A stretch of DNA of 19,438 nt from Phycisphaerae bacterium (GTDB lineage Bacteria > Planctomycetota > Phycisphaerae > Phycisphaerales > Phycisphaeraceae), in assembly GCA_002688155.1 (NCBI GenBank), contig NZCH01000103.1, positions 1-19,438 of the forward strand. Direction: 5' to 3'. This document shows, piece by piece, positions 1-7,232 of this stretch (the first letter of the stretch is position 1; every line of letters begins with the position of its first letter). The notes under the pieces were generated by a model, which saw only the letters and a program-made list of their open reading frames with translations, did not search any database and was not told where the DNA came from. The position numbers and the translations under genes were made by a program.

Positions 1-2
1 AG

Positions 3-1247
3 CCGCGCGGGCTCGACAGCGTGTACTGGCAGAATCGCGTAGTTGAGCACAGCGGTCGGGCGATATGGACCGGAACGAGCCTGGCTGCCAACCTCGAGCA
101 AGCGCGTCAACGGGCCCAGAAGTTTCGGCAACTCGATACGGTCTCGCCGCAGCTCGGCGGCGTTGGGCTGCTCATGCCCGCCGACGAGGATGACAGGGTC
201 GCGGTGATTCACGAAGTGCGCGGTGAACTTGGCGAGGCGCTGGCGACCGCGGCTGAGCACTCTGACGCCGTCAGCACGCAGTCGGGCGCGGGTCTGTCGG
301 TCATGCTGTCAGCGATACGCGTTGTGTTGTCGCAGCAGCGCATCCAGGCGGACGTTCCGCCCGTGATCGCGGCCGCACTGAATCGATTGGACCTCGCCAT
401 TGAACAGTTCGTCACACGGTGGGCCCCGCTGCCTGTTGAGCAGCACCCTGCCGCGTCGCAGCGTATTCAGAGCGCGTTTGAACGATGGCGCGACCCGCGC
501 GTCGCGGCGGTGCGGGCGATGCTCGACCCGACGCCGCTGTCGCTGTCGGACGTTCCGCCGGAGATGATGCGGTCTTATGTCGCGAGCGACGGGCGTGTAG
601 CGCTCGAGGTCGCACCGGACCCGGCGGCGATCACCGCGTACGGCGAGGACGCCGGACCCCTGCACCCGGCGTTTCTGAATCGGTTCTGCAATCAAATGAG
701 CCAGGTTGACCCAGGCGTGACGGGCGTGATCGTGCAGATTTTCAACTCGGGCAACTTGATTCGCGAGTCGTACAAGATGGTCGGTGCGCTTGCGCTGATA
801 GTCGTATTGGTACTGGTGTTCTTAGATTTTCAACGGCTCGACGATGCGCTGCTGAGCCTCGCACCCGTTGTGATCAGCTTCGCCGTCACGTTCGCCGTCA
901 TGCACCTTCTGGGCATGAACATCAACCCGGCGAACATCATTGCGCTGCCGCTCATGTTCGGAATCGGCGTGGGCTCGGGCCTGCACGTGCTGCACCGCTG
1001 CCGGATAGACCCGGCAACGCGCCCGCTGGGCCTGACCGCGGGCACCGGTAAAGGCGTCATGCTCACGAGCGCCACGGCGGTGATTGGTTTTGGCTCGATG
1101 ATGCTCGCTTCGCACCGTGGCATCGCCAGCCTCGGGTTCGTCATGGCGCTGGGTTTGACGCTCACAGCCGTCTCGTGCTGGGTGGTGATGCCAGCACTTC
1201 TGGAATTGCGGGCACAGATCAGCGACGCGCTTCAAAAAAAGTCGTGA
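3..1247 (+). CDS. RND/MMPL-family transporter, HpnN-like, 3' part
   Basis: The reading frame is open to the left edge, so the gene begins upstream and only about the last 414 residues are visible. They comprise a periplasmic porter-type domain (roughly the first 255 residues), then five hydrophobic helices in the layout of the C-terminal half of RND pumps. The segment NIIALPLMFGIGV followed by SGLHVLHR, then SATAVIGFGSMMLASHRG and a final helix ending MPALLEL, resembles the hopanoid-associated transporter HpnN and other MMPL proteins, which move lipids across or from the inner membrane using proton motive force. The usual acidic residue in the GVD motif is Gly here. The stop lies inside the 3' end of convergent tadA (29 bp shared). 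Family assignment is firm; the HpnN subtype and lipid substrate are inferred. Confidence 0.85.
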   Translation, partial: PRGLDSVYWQNRVVEHSGRAIWTGTSLAANLEQARQRAQKFRQLDTVSPQLGGVGLLMPADEDDRVAVIHEVRGELGEALATAAEHSDAVSTQSGAGLSVMLSAIRVVLSQQRIQADVPPVIAAALNRLDLAIEQFVTRWAPLPVEQHPAASQRIQSAFERWRDPRVAAVRAMLDPTPLSLSDVPPEMMRSYVASDGRVALEVAPDPAAITAYGEDAGPLHPAFLNRFCNQMSQVDPGVTGVIVQIFNSGNLIRESYKMVGALALIVVLVLVFLDFQRLDDALLSLAPVVISFAVTFAVMHLLGMNINPANIIALPLMFGIGVGSGLHVLHRCRIDPATRPLGLTAGTGKGVMLTSATAVIGFGSMMLASHRGIASLGFVMALGLTLTAVSCWVVMPALLELRAQISDALQKKS

Positions 1248-1686
1248 GTAGTTGGCCGCATTCGTCCGCCATGATGCCTGCGACAACCTGAACGCGGTGA
1301 TTGAAACGCGAATCGCCGCACAGCTGGTAGAGCGTGTCTACGCAACCCATCTTCGGATCAGCTGCGCCATACACGAGTCGCGCGATGCGCGCGTTGACGA
1401 GTGCTCCTGTGCACATCGGGCACGGTTCGAGAGTCACGGCGATGGTGCAGTCCGTCAGTCGCCATGAGCCGATCGTCTTCGCCGCGTTGCGCAGGGCGAG
1501 TATCTCCGCGTGTGCGGTCGGATCGTTGCCCGACTCGCGCAGGTTGTGCGCCGTGGCGAGCAGTTCGTTGCCGCGATACACCACGGCGCCGACGGGTACC
1601 TCGTCCTGTTCAGCGCCACGTTGCGCCTGTTTAATCGCCAGACGCATCATCGCCATGTCGTGGGCATCGAGGGTTGTGTTGTCCAT
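1219..1686 (-). CDS. tadA: tRNA-specific adenosine deaminase TadA
   Basis: A 155-residue zinc-dependent deaminase that converts the wobble adenosine (A34) of tRNA-Arg(ACG) to inosine in the cytoplasm. The catalytic motifs are present: HAE at residues 59-61 (zinc ligand His and proton-shuttling Glu) and PCPMC at 88-92 (two zinc Cys), with VPVGAVV at 30-36 preceding as in the family. Length is normal for TadA. The ATG at 1686 is preferred over an upstream in-frame start because that one would extend into the divergent glycerate kinase gene and past the -10 element. The 3' end overlaps the RND gene tail by 29 bp. A guanine or other nucleoside deaminase is less likely given the TadA-type spacing. 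Confidence 0.93.
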   Translation of the reverse strand: MDNTTLDAHDMAMMRLAIKQAQRGAEQDEVPVGAVVYRGNELLATAHNLRESGNDPTAHAEILALRNAAKTIGSWRLTDCTIAVTLEPCPMCTGALVNARIARLVYGAADPKMGCVDTLYQLCGDSRFNHRVQVVAGIMADECGQLLTTFFEARR

Positions 1687-1696
1687 CGTTTCAAAG

Positions 1697-1704
1697 ATTA
1701 TACT
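1697..1704. promoter_or_regulatory. Overlapping bidirectional -10 elements (tadA / glycerate kinase)
   Basis: The 26 bp between the two divergent start codons contains ATTATACT. Read on the - strand it gives a perfect TATAAT (1702 to 1697), 10 nt before the tadA ATG. On the + strand it gives TATACT (1699-1704), 8 nt before the glycerate kinase ATG. Initiation about 7 nt downstream would give leaderless or almost leaderless mRNAs both ways. No good -35 is seen on either side (TTGTGT at 1674-1679 has a 19 bp spacer). The motifs are observed; promoter activity is inferred. Confidence 0.55.
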
Positions 1705-1712
1705 GGCCGGCG

Positions 1713-2849
1713 ATGAAGATCCTCTGCGCACCGGACAGCTTCAAGGAGTCGCTAACGGCTACGCAAGGGGCCGAGGCGATGAAACGTGGTGTTTTGCGCG
1801 TGGTGCCGGATGCGGCGGTGGACCTGTGCCCGATCGCCGATGGCGGTGACGGAACGGTCGACGCGATGCTCGCGGCAACGGGCGGGCAGCGCATGACCAG
1901 CCAGGTGCAAGGCCCGCTGGCCGAGCCCCTCGGCGCGGATTGGGGCATGTTCGAGGCCGCCGAGCGGACGGCCGTGATCGAGATGGCCGCCGCGTCGGGG
2001 TTGGCGCTGGTTCCCATCAAGCAGCGCGATCCGCGCGAGACAAGTACATTCGGCACCGGACAACTGATCGCCGCGGCGCTGGACGCGGGCGCCAAAACGA
2101 TCATTTTGGGCATTGGCGGCAGCGCGACCAACGACGGCGGGTGCGGCATGGCACAGGCCCTCGGCGCTGTATTCCTTAACGCTTCAGGTGAGCCGATTGA
2201 AAAGCCATTCGTCGGCAAACGGCTAAGCGACATCGCGCGGATCGATCTGTCGGCGTTGGACGCGCGGCTTTCGCAAACGCGTGTGACAGTTGCGTGTGAC
2301 GTAAACAACCCACTGACCGGTCCGAACGGCGCGGCGGCGATTTACGGCCCGCAGAAGGGCGCGACGCCACCGATCGTTGAGTTTCTTGACGCCGGGCTGG
2401 TCAACCTGGCGCAGCACATGCGTGCCGACCTGGACAAGGACGTACAGACCACGCGCGGAGTGGGCGCGGCGGGAGGGCTTGGCGGGGGCCTGGTCGCTTT
2501 TCTGGGCGCCATATTGAAGCCGGGCGTGTCGATGGTGCTCGACGCCGTCGATTTTGATACACGCGTGCGCGGCTGCGACCTGTGCCTGACCGGTGAAGGC
2601 AGGATCGACGGACAGTCTTTGTCGGGCAAGGCATGCCTGGGCGTTGCGCAGGCGGCGGGCCTGCACGGCGTGGAAACGATCGCGCTGGTCGGCAAGGCCG
2701 GCCCCGGTGCCGAGGCGACCCTCGAGCATGGGCTGGCCTCGTATCATCCGATCAGTGAGGGGTTGCCGCTGGACGAGGCAATCCGCCGCGCCAGTGAATT
2801 ACTCGAAGAAACGACCGCGCGGGTTTTGCGAACGCGTTTCGTGGAATGA
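1713..2849 (+). CDS. Glycerate 2-kinase (GarK/GlxK family)
   Basis: A 378-residue cytoplasmic kinase of glycerate kinase family 1, which phosphorylates D-glycerate with ATP to 2-phosphoglycerate and feeds glycolate/glyoxylate or tartronate breakdown into glycolysis. Family signatures are visible in order: APDSFKESL near the N-terminus, IADGGDGT, GIGGSATNDGGCGMAQALG, ACDVNNPLTG then IYGPQKGA, GAAGGLGGGLVAF, and LTGEGRIDGQSLSGK near the C-terminus. Length is typical (about 375-385). The ATG at 1713 is chosen because the protein starts MKILCAPDSF, exactly as in relatives, and the upstream frame runs into the start of tadA. The stop overlaps the next gene by ATGA, suggesting translational coupling. 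No other glyoxylate-pathway gene is in the window. Confidence 0.93.
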   Translation: MKILCAPDSFKESLTATQGAEAMKRGVLRVVPDAAVDLCPIADGGDGTVDAMLAATGGQRMTSQVQGPLAEPLGADWGMFEAAERTAVIEMAAASGLALVPIKQRDPRETSTFGTGQLIAAALDAGAKTIILGIGGSATNDGGCGMAQALGAVFLNASGEPIEKPFVGKRLSDIARIDLSALDARLSQTRVTVACDVNNPLTGPNGAAAIYGPQKGATPPIVEFLDAGLVNLAQHMRADLDKDVQTTRGVGAAGGLGGGLVAFLGAILKPGVSMVLDAVDFDTRVRGCDLCLTGEGRIDGQSLSGKACLGVAQAAGLHGVETIALVGKAGPGAEATLEHGLASYHPISEGLPLDEAIRRASELLEETTARVLRTRFVE

Positions 2850-4399
2850 TTCGAATGACGATGTGGCCGCGAATCATCATTGTGCTTCTGCTGGCACTGA
2901 TTGTGGGTGTGCCACTCGTACTTAAACCCGATGAGCCGGCCGCCGCGGCCCATGCGCATGTCGGCAACCGTCTGGTCATCGTCAGCCCGCACAATGAGCA
3001 GATTCGATACGAGTTGTCACATGCCTTTAATCAGTGGCGCGCGACCAACGGGTTGCCGGCCGTACGGTTCGACTGGCGAAGCTCAGGCGGGACGAGCGAC
3101 CTGCGCCGAATGGTGCTCAGTGTTCTGGAAAGTAAAGCCAGGAAAGGGCGCGAGGACGAAGGCCTTGGTTACGACCTGTTCTTCGGCGGCGGTGAGTACG
3201 AGCACAACAAGCTGGCCAAAGGTGTGAAGGTCGACCGAGGCGGCAAATCGGTGCGGATTACTGCGTCGGTCCCGATCGATTTGCCTGGCGGCCTGCTCGA
3301 GCGGGTTTTTCCTGAGCCGATGATCGGCGGAGAAAAGATGTACCACCCGCAACGCTACTGGCTGGGCGCTGCGCTGTCGAGTTTTGGGATCGTGTACAAC
3401 CGTGATGTGCTGAAGATGCGTGGCCTGGCCGCGCCGGGCACATGGTCGGACCTGGCGGACGGCAGGTACCGCAATTGGGTGGCACTGGCGGACCCCGGGC
3501 ACTCGGGTTCGATCACGGCCACCTATGACGCGATCCTGCGCCGCTTGGGCTGGAAGCAAGGATGGTGGGTGCTGCGCCGCGCGTTTGCCAACTCGCGCTA
3601 CTTCACGTCCGGCGCGAGCAAGGTGCCGGTTGATGTGTCGGCGGGCGAGGCCGCGGCAGGCATGTGCATCGATTTTTACGGGCGATATCAGGCCGGCGCC
3701 GTGCACTTTGGTGAAGGGGCCGAGCGCGTCGGGTACGGCGATCCGCCTTATATGACGGCGATCACCGCGGACCCCATCAGCATTCTGCGTGGTGCGCCGA
3801 ATCACAAGGTCGCGCTGCAGTTTGTGCACTGGGTACTGTCGCCCGAGGCGCAATCGCTTTGGCAGACGCGTCTCGGCGCGCGGGGCGGGCCGCAGCGGTT
3901 TGAGTTGCGGCGCCTGCCGGTGCGGCGCGACATGTACACGCCCGCAAGGATGGCCGACTGGGTCGACCGCGACGTTGCCCCATTTGACATCGCCAAACCG
4001 TTTCTTTCCGGCATGCCGAGCTTTTACCTGACCATCGCGCCGGTAGCGCACGCGATCGCGATCGACATTCACGACGACCTCAAGGCCGCGTGGGACGTGG
4101 TACACGGGATGGACGCAGACGATCCAGACCATAGGCGCGCCCTGGCGCTGTTTGACGCGATGCCCGACGACCTTCACATTCCCTGGCCGGACGATGGCAG
4201 CGCATCGAACTGGTCCGACATTCTTGCCGACGTGGATCACCCGCGCCATGACGAGGTGGCGGCAACGCTCAAGTCGTTCGTCGATGCGATCCTCGTCCGG
4301 TGGCGCGAGGACAAGGACACCGTGCATGGCGATCGGTTGCGTTGGACGTTGTTTTTTCGTGAAAACTATCGGCGGATTGTTAAAGGCGCGCGCCAATAA
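2846..4399 (+). CDS. Membrane-anchored extracellular solute-binding protein
   Basis: A 517-residue protein with a short basic N-terminus, a hydrophobic segment at about residues 8-26 (uncleaved anchor or signal peptide), then a periplasmic binding fold of the type-2 iron/polyamine-like class. Recognisable pieces are LVIVSPHNEQIRYELSHAF (residues about 43-61), FDWRSSGGTSDLRR, YDLFFGGGEYEHNKLAKG, SSFGIVYNRDVL, PGTWSDLADGRYRNWVALADP and VHWVLSPEAQSLW. The family normally has 330-360 residues; here about 160 extra C-terminal residues of unknown fold follow. No ABC permease or ATPase gene is adjacent, so its partner must be elsewhere or absent. The start overlaps the glycerate kinase stop by 4 bp; in-frame ATGs 9 and 15 bp later are alternatives. 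The ligand cannot be assigned. Confidence 0.82.
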   Translation: MIRMTMWPRIIIVLLLALIVGVPLVLKPDEPAAAAHAHVGNRLVIVSPHNEQIRYELSHAFNQWRATNGLPAVRFDWRSSGGTSDLRRMVLSVLESKARKGREDEGLGYDLFFGGGEYEHNKLAKGVKVDRGGKSVRITASVPIDLPGGLLERVFPEPMIGGEKMYHPQRYWLGAALSSFGIVYNRDVLKMRGLAAPGTWSDLADGRYRNWVALADPGHSGSITATYDAILRRLGWKQGWWVLRRAFANSRYFTSGASKVPVDVSAGEAAAGMCIDFYGRYQAGAVHFGEGAERVGYGDPPYMTAITADPISILRGAPNHKVALQFVHWVLSPEAQSLWQTRLGARGGPQRFELRRLPVRRDMYTPARMADWVDRDVAPFDIAKPFLSGMPSFYLTIAPVAHAIAIDIHDDLKAAWDVVHGMDADDPDHRRALALFDAMPDDLHIPWPDDGSASNWSDILADVDHPRHDEVAATLKSFVDAILVRWREDKDTVHGDRLRWTLFFRENYRRIVKGARQ

Positions 4400-4401
4400 A
4401 G

Positions 4402-4423
4402 CCCGTGGACAGCGGCCCGCGGG
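4402..4423. terminator. Possible weak bidirectional terminator hairpin
   Basis: In the 36 bp between the two convergent genes, CCCGTGG (4402-4408) can pair with CCGCGGG (4417-4423), seven pairs with one G-U, around an 8-nt loop. Only ATTTAG follows on the + strand, so there is no real U tract. Its position between convergent stops suits a terminator, but the evidence is modest. Confidence 0.3.
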
Positions 4424-4435
4424 ATTTAGCCGGTG

Positions 4436-5146
4436 TTATACAGATACCGACGCCGCTTGCGCCACATCATCTTCCGGTGCGTCGGCACTCGCGATCAGTG
4501 AATAATGGGCCAGTATGGTCGCCCCGCCTGTGACGTGGTCGCCTTGTTTGACGGCGATTTTGGGTTCAAACTCGGCTGGCACGTACAGTTCGGTGGTCGA
4601 ACCGAGTTTGATGATGCCGATGGGCTGGCCGCGTTGAATGATCTGGCCTGGTTTGGCGTTGCAGCAGATTGTGCGCGCCAGCAGGCCTGCGACCTGTCGG
4701 ACCGCGGCGACCGGGCGCTTGTGGGCCGGATGGTGCAAAAGGATCATGTTCGCTTCGTTGTCGTCAGCGGACTGGGGGTTCAGCGCGTTTAGGTGTTTGC
4801 CCGGCCGGTGGGTGACTGATGCCACGCGCGCGTGACACGGACTGCGATTGACGTGCACGTCCAGCACGGACAAAAACACACGCACGCACGTCGCCGGGCC
4901 GCCGAACGGCTCGAAGTGGGCCACCTCATGCACCGAGCTGACCCGCCCGTCAGCGGGGCTTACCATCACGTGCCGGTCGCTGGGGATCGTTCGCTGCGGG
5001 TCACGAAAGAATAGAAGCAGCGCGGACACCACGACGATGACGGCCGTGACGACCCACCACCAGTACAACATGGCGGCGGCGGCCGACAAGAGCACGCCGA
5101 TAGCCAGGAGGGTCATCCACTCGCGCTTGGCGAAAGGGCAAAGCAT
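4436..5146 (-). CDS. psd: Phosphatidylserine decarboxylase proenzyme (short form)
   Basis: A 236-residue proenzyme that self-cleaves to a pyruvoyl enzyme converting phosphatidylserine to phosphatidylethanolamine at the inner membrane. Two hydrophobic segments (about residues 12-27 and 29-47) anchor it, followed by FFRDPQRTIP, the typical entry to this family. Catalytic elements are visible: VSPADGRV with Asp66, DVHVNRSP with His98, and LGST at 181-184, where cleavage between Gly182 and Ser183 would generate the pyruvoyl group. Size and order match the short Psd form of about 210-240 residues. No phosphatidylserine synthase gene is beside it; upstream on the same strand, 56 bp away, is a membrane HTH protein. 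ATG at 5146 is used; Met11 is an alternative start. Confidence 0.92.
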   Translation of the reverse strand: MLCPFAKREWMTLLAIGVLLSAAAAMLYWWWVVTAVIVVVSALLLFFRDPQRTIPSDRHVMVSPADGRVSSVHEVAHFEPFGGPATCVRVFLSVLDVHVNRSPCHARVASVTHRPGKHLNALNPQSADDNEANMILLHHPAHKRPVAAVRQVAGLLARTICCNAKPGQIIQRGQPIGIIKLGSTTELYVPAEFEPKIAVKQGDHVTGGATILAHYSLIASADAPEDDVAQAASVSV

Positions 5147-5202
5147 GTTCGGTGTGGAGTTGCGCGCGGACCTTTACGACATCGCCTGGTTGGCTTGCTG
5201 CT

Positions 5203-6135
5203 TCATCTGGACATCGATCGGCCCGCAAGGAACCCGCCAACGCCAAGAATGAGCGACCCGACGCCAAGGCCGATCAACACATACATCAAATTGCTGTCGC
5301 TGGTGAGGAATTTCGTCAACTCCACGGGCACCGCCATGATGCCGGCAATCGCCAGCACCATGACCATTCCCAGTGCGACGACCGATCCGACGGTGAATCC
5401 GCACACCATGGCGGTTCCGGCCGGGTCGGACGGTTCCCCCATGGTGACGGCGGTGGGCATCGCGGCGGCTTCGTATACCGCGCTCTCGGTCGGGATGCCT
5501 TCTTGATCCTCCGCCTGGGCTGCCAGTTCCGTGCCGCTGGGTACCGCCAGCTCGATCGCACTGTCTTCCATACCCGTGCCCGAGTCGCTGGGACCGGCCG
5601 GAGCATCAAGGCCGATGTCCGAGCTGTCCGTGCCGCCGGGGTAAATCTCGTCAAGCAGCTCGGCGCCCAGGCTCGTGTCGTCGCTCTCGCGCGTCAGGTC
5701 CAGCAGACCGCTGCCCGATCCTACGCTATCGAGCGCAAGTTCCTGGTCACCACTGTCATCGGCGGTGCCTGTCGCGGGGTCGGTGGACTTGTCGGCACCA
5801 GAATCAAACACGTCGATCCCGCTGCCCGATGCGTCGGAATCCGCCATGTTTGGCAGCCCGCTGGGCGACTGGCCCAGTTCGATCGTGTCGGTATCTTCGC
5901 TGAGTAGTTCAATCGACGAATCGGTTTCGTTCAGCCCTGTCGAGCCAAGACTCGAATCTTCCAGACGCGCCTGGTCGGGCTCGGTCATTGCGTCGATGTC
6001 ATCGCGTTTGAACACGAGTTTGCCGCTGTCGCGCAGGGCGTGCAGGCTGCCCCCATCGACCATGTCCTTGAGTTCCTGTTCGGACTTGCCCAGCTTGGCG
6101 GCGGTTTCTTCCAATGAGTAAAACAGGTCAGCCAT
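5203..6135 (-). CDS. Helix-turn-helix protein with acidic linker and C-terminal membrane helices
   Basis: A 310-residue protein of unknown function with three parts. Residues 1-52 look like a MerR/excisionase-type HTH: FYSLEETAAKLGKSEQELKDMV, then a small wing-like turn and FKRDDIDAM, as in HTH_17 DNA-binding modules. Residues about 55-240 are a low-complexity linker rich in Asp, Ser, Glu, Gly and Thr, probably disordered and strongly acidic. Residues about 241-305 contain two hydrophobic segments (VGSVVALGMVMVLAIAGIM and LMYVLIGLGVGSLILGVGGF). This implies membrane tethering with the HTH facing the cytoplasm. It lies upstream of psd on the same strand with a 56 bp gap, so the two may be co-transcribed. 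DNA binding is inferred only from the N-terminal pattern; the module could instead bind protein. Confidence 0.75.
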   Translation of the reverse strand: MADLFYSLEETAAKLGKSEQELKDMVDGGSLHALRDSGKLVFKRDDIDAMTEPDQARLEDSSLGSTGLNETDSSIELLSEDTDTIELGQSPSGLPNMADSDASGSGIDVFDSGADKSTDPATGTADDSGDQELALDSVGSGSGLLDLTRESDDTSLGAELLDEIYPGGTDSSDIGLDAPAGPSDSGTGMEDSAIELAVPSGTELAAQAEDQEGIPTESAVYEAAAMPTAVTMGEPSDPAGTAMVCGFTVGSVVALGMVMVLAIAGIMAVPVELTKFLTSDSNLMYVLIGLGVGSLILGVGGFLAGRSMSR

Positions 6136-6195
6136 TTTTGAAGACTCCCGTGCACCTGCACTGCTTGACGCGACCGTCGGCTGGCAGGTTCCTAA

Positions 6196-6224
6196 ACTTT
6201 ACGTTGTTTGTGTGGCGTTGACAA
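6196..6224 (-). promoter_or_regulatory. Candidate sigma70-type promoter for the HTH protein gene
   Basis: Read on the - strand, TTGTCA (6224 to 6219) is followed after exactly 17 bp by TAAAGT (6201 to 6196). This matches the -35 consensus at 5/6 and the -10 at 4/6. Initiation near 6189 would give a leader of about 54 nt before the ATG at 6135. This is a motif match only. Confidence 0.5.
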
Positions 6225-6234
6225 GCCGCCGTAC

Positions 6235-6240
6235 TATAGT
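6235..6240 (+). promoter_or_regulatory. -10-like element next to the metallophosphoesterase start
   Basis: TATAGT lies 12 nt before the ATG at 6253, so an mRNA from it would have a leader of only a few nt. A TTGACA at 6218-6223 is too close (11 bp spacer) to act as its -35. The element lies inside any longer N-terminal extension of the gene and so favours the ATG at 6253. Confidence 0.35.
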
Positions 6241-6252
6241 GGGTTGTCCTTG

Positions 6253-7056
6253 ATGCGTTATCGTCTGCTACATCCGGTGGAATTGGCAATGCCGTGGGTG
6301 CCCCTGGACCTGGAGGGTCTGCGGATCGCGCACCTGACGGATTTACACGTTCAGCGCAGCCGGCGACGCTTTCAGCGGCTGATGACCGAACTGCAGGCTA
6401 CGCCCGTCGATATGGCGGTAATGACCGGCGACTACATGGACCAGCGCGGCCATGAGGCCGCGACCGTGAAGGTGCTCGACGGTTTGGCGCGGTCGATTCG
6501 CGCACGACACGGCGTGTTTGGCGTGTTCGGCAATCATGACACGGAGGGTCTGATCAAGCGTGCTGCAGGTTTACGCATTCACTGGCTCCAGCACGGCGGG
6601 CACGAGTTGCCTGATGTGCCGATTCAGCTCGTGGGCATGGGCATGGACCGCGCCGCGCCCACCGACGTGGCGCAGACGCTGGGGCATCTGCCCGTCAGCA
6701 ATGGCCGAACCAAGCAAACAAATGGCCGGGTGACCATGGTGCTTAGTCATCTGCCCACACTGTTGCCCGCGGCGGCGGACATGGGCGCGCAGTTGCTGTT
6801 CGCTGGACACACGCACGGCGGGCAATGTCGCATTCCCCCGCGATTCGCGCTGCGAAATTCAACTGACCTGTCGCTCGGACTGACTTGCGGCGTGCTGCGC
6901 CACCAGGATACCTGGTGTGTCGTGTCTCGCGGTATCGGCGAAACGGCGATCCCGCTGCGCGTGTTCTGTCGGCCGCACGTGCCCGTCTACACCCTGCGAA
7001 ACGGCGAAGCGCCGACGATCAATCATTCACGCATCGTGAATGTGCGGCCCTGGTAA
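6253..7056 (+). CDS. Calcineurin-like metallophosphoesterase (YkuE/LpxG type)
   Basis: A 267-residue two-metal phosphoesterase with every signature of the fold: TDLHV with Asp30 and His32, GDY with Asp60, GNHD at 93-96, His166 in SHLP, and GHTHGGQ at 185-191. The order and GHTHGGQCRIP ending resemble YkuE-like enzymes and UDP-diacylglucosamine hydrolases that act on lipid-linked or nucleotide pyrophosphates, but the substrate cannot be read from sequence. No clear transmembrane anchor is seen, although YkuE-type relatives often have one. The ATG at 6253 is chosen over a TTG at 6208 because the family-like MRYRLLHPVEL begins there and a -10-like element falls in the longer version. There is no Shine-Dalgarno. 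It is divergent from the HTH gene. Confidence 0.88.
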   Translation: MRYRLLHPVELAMPWVPLDLEGLRIAHLTDLHVQRSRRRFQRLMTELQATPVDMAVMTGDYMDQRGHEAATVKVLDGLARSIRARHGVFGVFGNHDTEGLIKRAAGLRIHWLQHGGHELPDVPIQLVGMGMDRAAPTDVAQTLGHLPVSNGRTKQTNGRVTMVLSHLPTLLPAAADMGAQLLFAGHTHGGQCRIPPRFALRNSTDLSLGLTCGVLRHQDTWCVVSRGIGETAIPLRVFCRPHVPVYTLRNGEAPTINHSRIVNVRPW

Positions 7057-7062
7057 AGGGCA

Positions 7063-7085
7063 GACGGCGAAGCCGCAAATGACGC
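7063..7085 (-). repeat. Degenerate copy of the ribosomal-operon repeat, inverted
   Basis: On the - strand this reads TTTGCGGCTTCGCCG, sharing TTGCGGCTTnGC with the repeat copies found between ribosomal genes. It sits 6 bp after the metallophosphoesterase stop, in the convergent gap. The match is short and could be chance. Confidence 0.35.
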
Positions 7086-7232
7086 AATACCCACGTAACC
7101 AATGAAGATCGAATGTCGAAGTCCGATGTGGTGTCCGATATCCGCGCGGCAGTCCGCGGACAGGCAGCTAAAGGCTTGCTGTCACCGAGTTATGACTCTT
7201 GACTTTCAGATTTGTCACCCGGAACCCGATCC

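Noticed and set aside
3083..4396. A long open frame (437 codons) on the - strand opposite the solute-binding protein gene
   Set aside because: It mirrors the + strand gene in GC-rich sequence, has no recognisable family motif and is rich in Arg/His/Val typical of shadow frames; the + strand frame has clear binding-protein signatures.
4447..4466. CGCCGCTTGCG at the 3' end of psd, resembling half of the operon repeat
   Set aside because: Only 11 bases match, the tail differs, and it encodes the psd C-terminus; chance is likely in GC-rich DNA.
6218..6223. Perfect TTGACA on the + strand before the metallophosphoesterase
   Set aside because: The only -10-like hexamer (TATAGT) is 11 bp away, too close; the same bases fit better as the -35 of the opposite-strand promoter.
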